Assembly: GCA_029762535.1 (NCBI GenBank)
Contig: JARVGK010000014.1
Coordinates: 1-64,000 of the forward strand
DNA from: Thermoplasmatota archaeon
GTDB taxonomy: Archaea; Thermoplasmatota; Penumbrarchaeia; Penumbrarchaeales; Penumbrarchaeaceae
DNA: 64,000 nucleotides
Direction of reading: 5' to 3'
The first letter of the stretch is position 1. The number at the start of each line of letters is the position of its first letter. The notes beneath the pieces are model-generated. The model was given only the letters and a program-made list of their open reading frames with translations. It was not told where the DNA came from and did not search any database. Below, piece after piece: positions 1-8,134 of the stretch. Position numbers and translations under genes: made by a program.

Positions 1-508
1 ACTCGGCGAACACAGTGCAGGTGTTGTTGACCCTCTCGGGAGAGCATGATAGAAGCGAGATCTCCCCCGCCTTCTGGTGGTCCACGTTGAGGGCCCTGGC
101 GGTAGCGTCTATGAAGCATCCGGTTCCGGAGGAGCACTTGTCGTTCGTACGGAAATCGGATATGATCCCCATCTCCCCGATCCTCATCGCCCGCACGCCG
201 TGACCCCCCATGTCAACGGCTATATCCACGGCACTATCGTGCTCGAAGGCGCCCCTGGCGAAGGAGGTGATCTCTGTCCTTGAGAGGTCGGAGAAACCCA
301 CCGCGCGGCGGCCCTGGCCCGTGGACACGACGCTTTTGAGGTCGGAGATATCGAAACCTTCCATGATATCCTCCTTCATGGAACGCGCCATGCCCTCGAG
401 GTCCACGGTGGTACCCCTGCTCAAATGGGCGACGATGCCCCCGTCCGGGGAATACAGGACCATCTTCGTGTTGATGGCACCAACGTCTATTCCCATATAG
501 AGTTCCAT
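1..508 (-). CDS. BadF/BadG/HgdC-type ATPase activator (partial)
   Basis: The gene starts at 508 and runs off the window edge, so only about the first 169 residues are visible. It reads as an ASKHA-fold ATPase of the 2-hydroxyacyl-CoA dehydratase activator / DCCP-reductase family. The phosphate-binding MGIDVGAINTKMV motif is at residues 5-17, and the cluster motif CSSGTGCF lies near 127-134 with a second cysteine in NNTCTVFAE near 163-169. In known members one cysteine from each subunit of a dimer holds a shared 4Fe-4S cluster, and ATP hydrolysis drives an electron to a low-potential partner. It begins two bases after the upstream HgdB-like gene, whose last codons supply the GAGGAG ribosome site, so the two are translationally linked. 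The partner and substrate cannot be read from the sequence. Confidence 0.88.
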   Translation of the reverse strand, partial: MELYMGIDVGAINTKMVLYSPDGGIVAHLSRGTTVDLEGMARSMKEDIMEGFDISDLKSVVSTGQGRRAVGFSDLSRTEITSFARGAFEHDSAVDIAVDMGGHGVRAMRIGEMGIISDFRTNDKCSSGTGCFIDATARALNVDHQKAGEISLLSCSPERVNNTCTVFAE

Positions 509-510
509 TA

Positions 511-1821
511 CTATCTCCTCGCGCGAAGCATCTCCACGAAGGCCTCGACCCTCGTTCTGACCTGCTCGACATCCCCCTCGTCGTATTCGCTCTCGAGCTT
601 GAGCATGGGGATCCCCGCGCTCTTTAGCTCGAGCTCTATCTTGGTCGCCTCTAAATTGTTCAGATGGCAGCCTCTGAGGGAATGGAACACCACCCCCTCC
701 GCTCCGAAGGCCTTGATGGACATCTTGATGCGGTTGATCCTCTCATCGTTGGGAGTGAAACAGGGGCAGGAGCAGGGGTAGAAGTACTTCTCGGCTATGG
801 CCTCCATCACCCCTCGCATCGTCCGGGATTCAAGGACGATGGGGTCGCTCATGAGCCTTATGCCGGTGCAGAGCTCGTCGGTGATTATGGTCCCTCCGCT
901 GTCCTCCACGATGGAGGGGATCTTGAAGTTGGGGTATATCATGGGGGATCCGGCAAGAAGGATGCGGGCGCCTCCCTCCTCCCCGACGAATCTGCCCTCC
1001 CTCTCCATCATATCCAGCTCCAGAACGAGTTCCCGGACCTTTTTGGTCCATCTTCGCACATCGTCCATCTGGGAGGCCTGGGCGACGAGCATCGCGTCCT
1101 GGCCCGTGATCGAGACCCTCCTGCCTTTGCGATGCTCGAGCAGATCTCGATATACTTCCTGGGCGCTGTTGTAGAGCTCTATCTGTTCAATGATGTCCTT
1201 CTTCCCGATCGAGCGGCCGGTCAAGGCCTCGAGCCTGCTTTTGAGGAACTCGATCTCGGCGAGCCACGTTTTGCTGGTCGTATCCCCGGTCTTGACCCGG
1301 GGCAGGTTCATGATGTGAACGTCCACCCAATCCTCGAGGATCTCAGCAAGCTTCATCTTGCCGTCGCAGGTGGCGGGGGTGACGACGAGATCGACGAGGT
1401 CCGTTATCGGGTTCGCCCCGACCATCTCCGAGCCGAGCGTGGACTTGACCATGGGACACAGCCCGGCGTCCCCGAGAAGCTCGTTCGCGGGATGCACACA
1501 TTCATAGTAGCCGGAGCATAACCTGATGGACCTCGCCCCTGCGGCGTATGTCAGTTCTGAAGGGACCATCACGCACATGGTGCCCACGACCTTGCCCCCG
1601 CCCTTCTTGAACTTCTCGAGCTCCGCCACTCGGGGCCCGCCGTATTCCATGACATCGTCGAAATACGACATGGCCTTGGCCCTGACCTTTTTCGATGACA
1701 TTTCCTTTCTTATCCTCTGGGACATCTTCTTCGATTCCTTCTTCGTCCTATCCACCTGGGCCTCCGAGAAGTATCCTTTCCTTTCCTTGATGTACCTGGC
1801 CGGTCTGTCCTCTTTCTTCAT
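511..1821 (-). CDS. 2-hydroxyacyl-CoA dehydratase family / double-cubane-cluster-like protein
   Basis: 436 residues of the HgdB/BcrBC/FldBC fold, encoded as a single subunit beside its ATPase activator. Ten cysteines are visible at 83, 102, 108, 122, 152, 318, 350, 352, 354 and 385; the CSCPC cluster at 350-354 and the C102/C108/C122 group stand out. A dehydratase would normally need two different subunits, but only one is present here, and the N-terminal half is cysteine-rich. That layout resembles YjiM-type double-cubane-cluster proteins, which bind an 8Fe-9S cluster and reduce small molecules. Family membership is well supported. Choosing DCCP over dehydratase is inference. The start overlaps the NapH-like gene by four bases. 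Confidence 0.82.
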   Translation of the reverse strand: MKKEDRPARYIKERKGYFSEAQVDRTKKESKKMSQRIRKEMSSKKVRAKAMSYFDDVMEYGGPRVAELEKFKKGGGKVVGTMCVMVPSELTYAAGARSIRLCSGYYECVHPANELLGDAGLCPMVKSTLGSEMVGANPITDLVDLVVTPATCDGKMKLAEILEDWVDVHIMNLPRVKTGDTTSKTWLAEIEFLKSRLEALTGRSIGKKDIIEQIELYNSAQEVYRDLLEHRKGRRVSITGQDAMLVAQASQMDDVRRWTKKVRELVLELDMMEREGRFVGEEGGARILLAGSPMIYPNFKIPSIVEDSGGTIITDELCTGIRLMSDPIVLESRTMRGVMEAIAEKYFYPCSCPCFTPNDERINRIKMSIKAFGAEGVVFHSLRGCHLNNLEATKIELELKSAGIPMLKLESEYDEGDVEQVRTRVEAFVEMLRARR

Positions 1822-2798
1822 CGATCATTGCCCCTTATCCTTTGGAATATCCTGCCCAGACCGACCTTTTTGGGCGGTCTGGACGTCACAAGGACGAATG
1901 GTCCCGCTGCAAGTGAAAGGCATCCCTCCTCGGGACACATCTCGACGCATCTGGCGCAGAGGGTGCAGTCCTCCCCGCCGACATCTATCCTGCCCATCTC
2001 CTCGTACACCCTGTCGTGGTCCATTGGGCATACCCTCAGGCAGATCCTGCATTTGGTGCATCTGTCCGGGTCCTTCTTGAGGTAGATCATGGATCCTCCG
2101 GCGAAGAGGGCCATGAGGCCTCCCATCGGGCATATCCTGCAAAACGGCATCCTCATGAAAACGTTCGTCCCTAAAAATATCAGTAGCGATGCCCAGGCCA
2201 GTAGGGGAAGCCGTGTGCTCCATGGCTCGAGGCCAAGTATCTGCTGGAATATTGTGAAGAACCCTTTCGCCGGACAGACCTGGCAGAAGGGAAGTGATAG
2301 AGCCCCGGTACACCCAGCAAGGCCGAGAGCGGAGATCCCGAGAGGGACGGTTATGAGAACGGTCAGGATGAGTATGGCGTACTTTACGCGCCTCAACAGG
2401 ACCCTGGAGGCGAACCCCATCCGCAGGAAGGGGATCCCCACAAGCTCCCTCAGATCGGAGAACAGTTCCTGGACGAATCCGAAGGGACAGAGCCATGAGC
2501 ACCAGGTCCTGCCCAGGACGAGTACGAGAAGTATGACGACCAGGAGCATGATCAATGCCGATGCGAACAGGTCTGACGCCCCGTGGGCGAGCGAGTCCTG
2601 CAGCTGATAGTAGAAGCATGATGTGGGGGCCGTGTTCATGTACCTGCAGGCTGCGTTTGGAAGGAACACCCTTCTCAGCACAGGCTCGGTCCCGAAAGGC
2701 GGCAGGCCCAGAAGCTGTCCTATGAAGAAGGCGAATGCCCCGAGCTGGAACACGACCCGGAGCGGTCTTATGTTCCTGCCCTTGTAATCCGCGCTCAT
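1818..2798 (-). CDS. NapH/NosR-like membrane polyferredoxin
   Basis: 326 residues. About four membrane helices fill the first 230 residues, with cluster motifs CSWLCPFG after the second helix and CRICPMGG after the fourth. Two classical 4Fe-4S motifs follow in the C-terminal tail (CTKCRICLRVCP and CTLCARCVEMCP). This layout belongs to NapH/NosR/RdxA-type proteins that pass electrons between the quinone pool, periplasm and cytoplasmic iron-sulfur proteins. It sits between extracytoplasmic propellers and the cytoplasmic HgdB/HgdC-like pair, with four-base overlaps on both sides, so it is the natural electron conduit of the operon. The electron direction cannot be deduced. Confidence 0.85.
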   Translation of the reverse strand: MSADYKGRNIRPLRVVFQLGAFAFFIGQLLGLPPFGTEPVLRRVFLPNAACRYMNTAPTSCFYYQLQDSLAHGASDLFASALIMLLVVILLVLVLGRTWCSWLCPFGFVQELFSDLRELVGIPFLRMGFASRVLLRRVKYAILILTVLITVPLGISALGLAGCTGALSLPFCQVCPAKGFFTIFQQILGLEPWSTRLPLLAWASLLIFLGTNVFMRMPFCRICPMGGLMALFAGGSMIYLKKDPDRCTKCRICLRVCPMDHDRVYEEMGRIDVGGEDCTLCARCVEMCPEEGCLSLAAGPFVLVTSRPPKKVGLGRIFQRIRGNDR

Positions 2799-4096
2799 CT
2801 GTTTAACCCCGGCCTGTTGCGGTTCGCCGTCCGGACCTTGACTATGGTCCTGACGATCAGAGCGGCGAGGACAATGAAGAAGGCGGCGCTGATGAGGAGC
2901 AATATCTGGAGCACGGGAAGGGCCGGGTCCTCCTCCCCTAGTATCGCCTCCATCCTCCTGGTCTTGCCGTCGATGATGTAGATATGAGGCGTGGAATACC
3001 CGGAGGTGTAATCTCCCTTTCCCACATAGCCCCCCTGGCCCGCTATGATCTCCAGGTCCCCGTCACCGTCGGGATCGCCTATGGTCAGCCCGAGTATGTC
3101 CCTTCCGAGCTGGGGCGATGTCCATTCGATCTCCCGGGTGAGGGCGTTGAAGATGTATATTCTCCCGGCCATGTTGGAGACCACGATCTCCAGGTCGCCG
3201 TCTCCGTCTATGTCTCCAACGTCCATGCCGTAGGCCTTCGGGCCTATGTTCTCGCTCTTGAAAGTGCGGGAATAACCCTCGCCGTCCCAGGAGTATATCA
3301 TCAGGTATCCGTCCCTGTACCTGTATCCGGTGGAGAGTATTAATTCGGGGACCGTGTCCCCGTCGAGGTCCATAACCTTCAATCCCTCAACGCAGCCACC
3401 CAGGTCCTCGCTCATGAATTCCAGCTCACGGGTACCGAGGTCGAAGATGCGGAAATAGCCCTCCCCTGCGACGTCACCCAGGGCAGCCCCGGAGCACACT
3501 ATCATCTCCTCCTCCCCGTCCCCGTCGAGGTCCTCTATGTGTATGTCCCTGAGCCGGGAATCGAAGGGGGGAAGGGAGTCGTAGGGTTTCGAGGAGTTAT
3601 CCTTGAAGAAATAGACCTGCCCCCAGCCCTGGTCCGTCTTGAAACCGGTCCCCACTATCAGTTCGTTCCTCCCGTCACCGTCCACATCATGGAGGTGTAG
3701 GCCGTGGGCGTCCCTGACGAGTGTGTCGGACCTCCATTCGATCTCCTTTGTGATCCCGTCAATGGCCCTCACGTCTCCGTCGCCGTCGCCTATCATGATT
3801 TCCACGGCCGGATCGTCGTCGAACTGTCCGGCGATCAGGCCCCAGGCTCTGGTACCGAACTTCTCCGATCTCCAATCTACCCTGTAATCGCCGCCCCGGT
3901 ATTCGACGGAGACGACATAGCCCTCGTACGAGCCGAACAGTATCTCGTCACGGCCGTCGTCGTCAACGTCCATGCAGATCACCGATTGGAACCGTCCTAT
4001 GCCCGAGGTGAGATCGGAAGGGCCGACCTCGGCCCCTGCCGGGGCCATGATAGTGATCAGCAGCATTAACAGGATGGATAGGAGCAGCCTCCTCAT
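2795..4096 (-). CDS. Secreted FG-GAP/VCBS beta-propeller, C-terminal anchor
   Basis: 433 residues. A signal peptide covers residues 1-22 (MRRLLLSILLMLLITIM...). Repeats of the DxDGDGxxE type follow (for example DVDDDGRDEILFGS, DVDGDGRNELIVGT, DIDGDGDLEIVVSN, DPDGDGDLEIIAGQ), the calcium-binding blades of integrin-like FG-GAP/VCBS propellers. A single helix near 393-415 and a short basic tail anchor the protein with the propeller outside. It is one of four structurally different propellers encoded in a row, which suggests parts of one surface complex rather than duplicates. Overlaps of four bases join it to both neighbours. Ligand unknown. Confidence 0.85.
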   Translation of the reverse strand: MRRLLLSILLMLLITIMAPAGAEVGPSDLTSGIGRFQSVICMDVDDDGRDEILFGSYEGYVVSVEYRGGDYRVDWRSEKFGTRAWGLIAGQFDDDPAVEIMIGDGDGDVRAIDGITKEIEWRSDTLVRDAHGLHLHDVDGDGRNELIVGTGFKTDQGWGQVYFFKDNSSKPYDSLPPFDSRLRDIHIEDLDGDGEEEMIVCSGAALGDVAGEGYFRIFDLGTRELEFMSEDLGGCVEGLKVMDLDGDTVPELILSTGYRYRDGYLMIYSWDGEGYSRTFKSENIGPKAYGMDVGDIDGDGDLEIVVSNMAGRIYIFNALTREIEWTSPQLGRDILGLTIGDPDGDGDLEIIAGQGGYVGKGDYTSGYSTPHIYIIDGKTRRMEAILGEEDPALPVLQILLLISAAFFIVLAALIVRTIVKVRTANRNRPGLNR

Positions 4097-5295
4097 CGCC
4101 TCATCCTCCTTATCTCCCTGACCGCAGGTATGTAGAGTATGATGAGGGACACTGTGAAGATAAGGGCTATCGCGGAGATGGTCACGGCCGCCATGGGGAA
4201 CTCCTTCTCCTTCTCGGGCTCCCGGCCGAATGAATAGACGACCAGGGTGTGGCTCTTCCCCAAAGCCGAGGCGAGCATCTCACCGTCGGGGGACCATCTC
4301 GCGGACATGACCATCGCCTTCTGATCGACGCCCTCGTTGAGTATCTTGAGGGATGTGCCAGTGTCGATGTCCCTGATCTTGAGGGTTAGGTCCACCCCTC
4401 CGGTGGCCACGACGGTGCCGTCGGGGTGTATGTGTACGGAGCGGACGCAGTTGTAATCAGGCCATGTGGCAAGGTTCTCCCCGGTAGTGGAGTTCCAGAG
4501 CTTGATCTTGTAGTCGCGGGAACCGGTGATCAGCCTTGAATCATCATGGCTCCATTCGACATCGAGCACCCCGGAGGTGTGCCCCGATGTATCGACAAGG
4601 AGCTCTCCGGCGGGGAAGGACCAGACCCTTACGGTTCGATCGTCGGATACGGTGGCTATGCGGTCGCCGGCGTTGGACCAGCGGGCCTCTATTATTCCGT
4701 CCCTGTGCCCCGTGAGCTCGAGGATCTCCTCTCCAGACCCCATATCCCACACACGGGATATGTTCTCGCCCGCATTCTGCGGGATCACCTTGTCGGTGCC
4801 TGAGCCGGATAATAGATAACGCGAATCGGGGGAGAATTCCAGGCACAGGACCGAACCTGTATGAGAGGTGAAGGTCATCTCCTCCTCCCATGTCGTGGTG
4901 TTGAACACGTGTATGTCCGTATCGTCCCCTCCTACGGCCAGGAACCGGCCGTCGGGCGAGAATGCGGCATCCCTCAGAGGGAGCAACCCATCGGGTGCGA
5001 AGCCGTCGCACCGGGTCCTCTCGGGAGAGAGATCGATCGTCCTTACGACGCTTCCGTCAGCGGCGTCGAGGACGACGCATGTGGAATCGAAGAAGACGAT
5101 GGCGATCATGGAGCCGTCATGGGACCAGTCCATCTTCCACAGCGTGGCCTCCGAACCCGAATAGGTGTGGTTCCATTCTATCTGGAGAGATCCCGCCCTC
5201 GATGAAGCGGTGGAGCCCTCCTGCGAGCTCATCGTCGAGGGGACGATCATCAAAAATATCGCGGATGCGATCGCGAAAACCCTCCATTGCCTCAT
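4093..5295 (-). CDS. Secreted WD40 beta-propeller, C-terminal anchor
   Basis: 400 residues from the ATG at 5295. This start is preferred over an in-frame ATG at 5337 because it has a GGAGG site eight bases upstream and restores the four-base ATGA overlap seen at every neighbouring junction. A hydrophobic signal (RQWRVFAIASAIFLMIV) is followed by WD40-type blades (SWSHDGSMIAIVF, EFSPDSRYLLSGS, RWSNAGDRIATVS, EWSHDDSRLITGS, SARWSPDGEMLASA). One membrane helix near 370-392 and a basic tail end the protein. WD40 propellers are protein-interaction platforms, and an extracellular anchored one is less usual. Function unknown. Confidence 0.85.
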   Translation of the reverse strand: MRQWRVFAIASAIFLMIVPSTMSSQEGSTASSRAGSLQIEWNHTYSGSEATLWKMDWSHDGSMIAIVFFDSTCVVLDAADGSVVRTIDLSPERTRCDGFAPDGLLPLRDAAFSPDGRFLAVGGDDTDIHVFNTTTWEEEMTFTSHTGSVLCLEFSPDSRYLLSGSGTDKVIPQNAGENISRVWDMGSGEEILELTGHRDGIIEARWSNAGDRIATVSDDRTVRVWSFPAGELLVDTSGHTSGVLDVEWSHDDSRLITGSRDYKIKLWNSTTGENLATWPDYNCVRSVHIHPDGTVVATGGVDLTLKIRDIDTGTSLKILNEGVDQKAMVMSARWSPDGEMLASALGKSHTLVVYSFGREPEKEKEFPMAAVTISAIALIFTVSLIILYIPAVREIRRMRR

Positions 5296-6866
5296 ATCTG
5301 CGCCTCCGGCCTTCTTCTGAGAAGGAAAAGGAAGCATAAAAGGAAGATGTCCAGAATGATGAAGAGCAGGATGCCGGCTATGTAGTAGGGCCTGAAGGGG
5401 GATACCACCTTCATGCGGTCGGAAGGCGCGTCGTCCCCTGGCTCCACGGCCAGCGATGCAACGGTCCGGCCCGCCCTTCCGGAGTCCTCCGCGGACAACA
5501 TGATATCGATCGTGGACCTTGAGGAGACCGGGAAGGGATCGAACTCGATCCTCGTTTTTCCTCCGCTGCCGGTCTTGATGTCGGTATCAAGAGCCTCTCC
5601 GCCGGAGGAGCGGACGAGGATGCTCGCGCCGGGAACCGTTGCTCCTGTGCTGTCAAGAACGGTCACATCGATATACGCCAGCTCGTCCGAGCGCACCTCA
5701 TCGACCTCGATCTCGACCAGGACCTGAAGTGCTCCGGAGCCGGGATCCCCCACGGAATAGACGTTCCAGTCGCAGGAGCCGAAGAAGACCGCCCCGTCGT
5801 ATAGTACCGGCGAGGAATAGACGTAGCCGCGGGTGGTGTAGTTGAATATCAGGGAGCCGTCGCTCCTTTTCAGGCAGTAAAGATTGTAATCGTCGGAGCC
5901 GATGAGGATGACATCCTCGAGGACGAGGGGGGATGAACCCCCCTGCTCGTCGCGGGTGAAGAAGGACCATACCACCTCGTCCGGATCTATGACGCCGTCA
6001 TCGTCGTCCAGGGGAAGGCACCACGTGTACATGAACGACCCGAAATAGACCATTCCGTCCCTGATGGCCGGAGTGGAATATGCGGCGTGTCCGGCATCGA
6101 AGCGGTAGACCTCGCTCAGGTCTTCGGCGTCCAGTCCGATGAGGCTTTTCCCCTCGCCCGTGGTCATGTAAACAACCCCTTCGTGCAGGGTGCCGCTCGA
6201 GTATAATTCGCTGTCGCCACCGAGCCTGACGGTCCTCAGCAGGTCTCCCGTCCTTATATCCAGCATGGCGAACAGGTCAAGGACGTCACCGACATAGAGG
6301 CGCCCGGCCCCCTCATCTATCAGAGGGGTCGCCCATATCTCGTTGCCGACCTTGGTCCTCCAGTTGAGGCTCCCGTTCTCGTGGAGGCAGAGGACGGACC
6401 CGTCCAGACAGCCGAATATGATGGAGCCCTCGAAGAGGTGGGCGGACGATAGTATCTGCGAGCCGCATTCATAGCTCCAGAGGGTCCTCGGCCTTCCGCC
6501 CTGGCCGGGGATCTGCAGGCAGTAGAACATCCCGTCCATGCTGCCGAAATATACTCTGTCCCCGACGATGAGGGGGGTGCTCTGTATGGAGCCTCCGGTC
6601 TTGAACTTCCAGTTCAATTCCCCTGTCAACGGGTCAAGGCAGTAAAGCCAACCGTCGTCCGAGCCGATGAGGAGGCCGCTGTCGAAGAAGGAGGGGGATG
6701 AGAGGACCTGATCGGAGGTCTCGAACCTCCAGCGCAATACCGCACCGGCGGGAGGCTCGTCGTCCATGGTCCCCGGATGGGAGGGCCCTCCTCTCCATCC
6801 GGTCCAGGCGGCGCTGGCCGAAGGTAAGAGGAGCAGCATCATGACGATAAGGAGGCTCATTCTCAT
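5292..6866 (-). CDS. Secreted PQQ-type beta-propeller with Ig-like domain and anchor
   Basis: 524 residues. Signal peptide at 1-19 (ending ASAAWTG). Then repeated blades of the form YFGSxDGxxYCLDxxTGELxW (for example LIGSDDGWLYCLDPLTGEL, YFGSMDGMFYCLQ, LIGSDDYNLYCLKRSDGSL), as in PQQ-like/BamB propellers. No PQQ-binding residues can be confirmed, so the quinone should not be assumed. Residues about 375-470 form an Ig-like or carboxypeptidase-regulatory-like domain, and a helix at about 492-517 anchors the protein. It has four-base overlaps at both ends in the operon. Probably a binding or scaffold module of a surface complex. Confidence 0.83.
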   Translation of the reverse strand: MRMSLLIVMMLLLLPSASAAWTGWRGGPSHPGTMDDEPPAGAVLRWRFETSDQVLSSPSFFDSGLLIGSDDGWLYCLDPLTGELNWKFKTGGSIQSTPLIVGDRVYFGSMDGMFYCLQIPGQGGRPRTLWSYECGSQILSSAHLFEGSIIFGCLDGSVLCLHENGSLNWRTKVGNEIWATPLIDEGAGRLYVGDVLDLFAMLDIRTGDLLRTVRLGGDSELYSSGTLHEGVVYMTTGEGKSLIGLDAEDLSEVYRFDAGHAAYSTPAIRDGMVYFGSFMYTWCLPLDDDDGVIDPDEVVWSFFTRDEQGGSSPLVLEDVILIGSDDYNLYCLKRSDGSLIFNYTTRGYVYSSPVLYDGAVFFGSCDWNVYSVGDPGSGALQVLVEIEVDEVRSDELAYIDVTVLDSTGATVPGASILVRSSGGEALDTDIKTGSGGKTRIEFDPFPVSSRSTIDIMLSAEDSGRAGRTVASLAVEPGDDAPSDRMKVVSPFRPYYIAGILLFIILDIFLLCFLFLLRRRPEAQI

Positions 6867-8134
6867 TTCCCACCCCGCTCGGGAACATCGTTCTTTCGTC
6901 GTTCGAACCTTGCTCGCCGCATATATCCCTTTTGGAGCCTGTACAGGATGGTGATAACGATGATCATGAAGGCGATGTTCAGGAGAGAGAGTATGAGAAG
7001 CACGAAGTAGAGGGGAGAGACGCCTCGAGGCGGATCGCCCTCTCCGTCGATCGGAGAGGGCCCGACGGCGCGGACATAGCCCAGGTCATCTCCCCATATC
7101 ACCATGCCGCAGCAGATGGCGGGTGATCCCTCCTTGACGGGTCCATACCTGAAGGTGAAGCTTACGCTCCCGTTGCTAAGATCGAGCATCTTGAGCCCCT
7201 CGCCGTCGCAGAAGCCCGCCAGGCCTCCTCCGATCGCCGGGGAGGACTTGATCGCCCCTGCCCCTCCCGAAAAGTTCCATAGTATCCTTCCGTTGTAGGG
7301 GTCCAGGGCATATATCGAACCATCGTCGCACCCGACGACGATCCCCGAAGGGTCGGAGGCGGGAGATGAGAACACGTCCCCGCCCAGGGTCGTGTTGAAT
7401 ATGAGGGACCCGGTCGCTGCGTTCAGGCAGTAGAGGTTCGAATCGTACGAGCCGAAATACACCCTCCCGTCCATGATTGAGGGGGAGGATGGTATGTACT
7501 CCGCCTCGAAGCTCCAGAGGAATGAACCGTCGCTCACGTTCAGGCAGTAGAGGCTGCCGTCGCAGGACCCGAAGTACATCCTCCCCTCCCAGAAAGAGGG
7601 CGTGGTGTGTATCCACCCACCGCAGCCCGCGTATTTCCATGCCTGGGAGCCGTTGACCAGATGGTAGCACAGCATCTCGGACCCGTACGTTCCGATGTAG
7701 AGCATCCCGTCGATCGACTTCGGTGAGGAAAGGATCCTGTCGCCAAGGGGCGGGTTCATCCATGATACGCTGCCATCATCGGCGTTCAGGGCACCGACCG
7801 TCCCGTCATCGGCGCAGAACACGACGAGGCCATCGATGATGAGCGGGGTGGAGGACAGCCTCGATCCCGCGTCGTATGACCATGCCTCCTCCCCGGTGGT
7901 CGAGTTCAGGCAGACAAGGGTGCCGTTCGCGGTCCCGAGGACCGCCATCCCGCCATCGGCCGAGACGGAGGATGTTATGGGGGACCCGGCGTCATGCTCC
8001 CAGATAAGGGTCGGGGCATCCTCCCATTCGAGATCCCCCGAACCGGAATTGAGTGGATCCCCACGGAAGGAGGACCATCCCAGGACCTGCCCGGATAATA
8101 GCAAAAAGGTCAGCAATATGACGATCCGCTTCAT
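6863..8134 (-). CDS. Secreted PQQ-type beta-propeller, C-terminal anchor
   Basis: 423 residues. Signal peptide at 1-19. Nearly the whole mature part is PQQ/BamB-type blades (YIGTYGSEMLCYHLVNGSQ, YFGSCDGSLYCLNVSDGSF, YFGSYDSNLYCLNAATGSL, VGCDDGSIYALDPYNGRI). A helix at about 375-397 is followed by an unusually long basic cytoplasmic tail (YMRRARFERRKN). It is a paralogue of the next gene in the operon but lacks the Ig-like domain. The stop overlaps the next start by four bases, and its own start overlaps the permease stop. Substrate or partner unknown. Confidence 0.83.
   Translation of the reverse strand: MKRIVILLTFLLLSGQVLGWSSFRGDPLNSGSGDLEWEDAPTLIWEHDAGSPITSSVSADGGMAVLGTANGTLVCLNSTTGEEAWSYDAGSRLSSTPLIIDGLVVFCADDGTVGALNADDGSVSWMNPPLGDRILSSPKSIDGMLYIGTYGSEMLCYHLVNGSQAWKYAGCGGWIHTTPSFWEGRMYFGSCDGSLYCLNVSDGSFLWSFEAEYIPSSPSIMDGRVYFGSYDSNLYCLNAATGSLIFNTTLGGDVFSSPASDPSGIVVGCDDGSIYALDPYNGRILWNFSGGAGAIKSSPAIGGGLAGFCDGEGLKMLDLSNGSVSFTFRYGPVKEGSPAICCGMVIWGDDLGYVRAVGPSPIDGEGDPPRGVSPLYFVLLILSLLNIAFMIIVITILYRLQKGYMRRARFERRKNDVPERGGK

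Noticed and set aside
5295-6860. PQQ-dependent dehydrogenase activity for the propellers
   Set aside because: Blade repeats match PQQ/BamB-type propellers, but no quinone-binding or catalytic residues could be identified, so only the fold is claimed.
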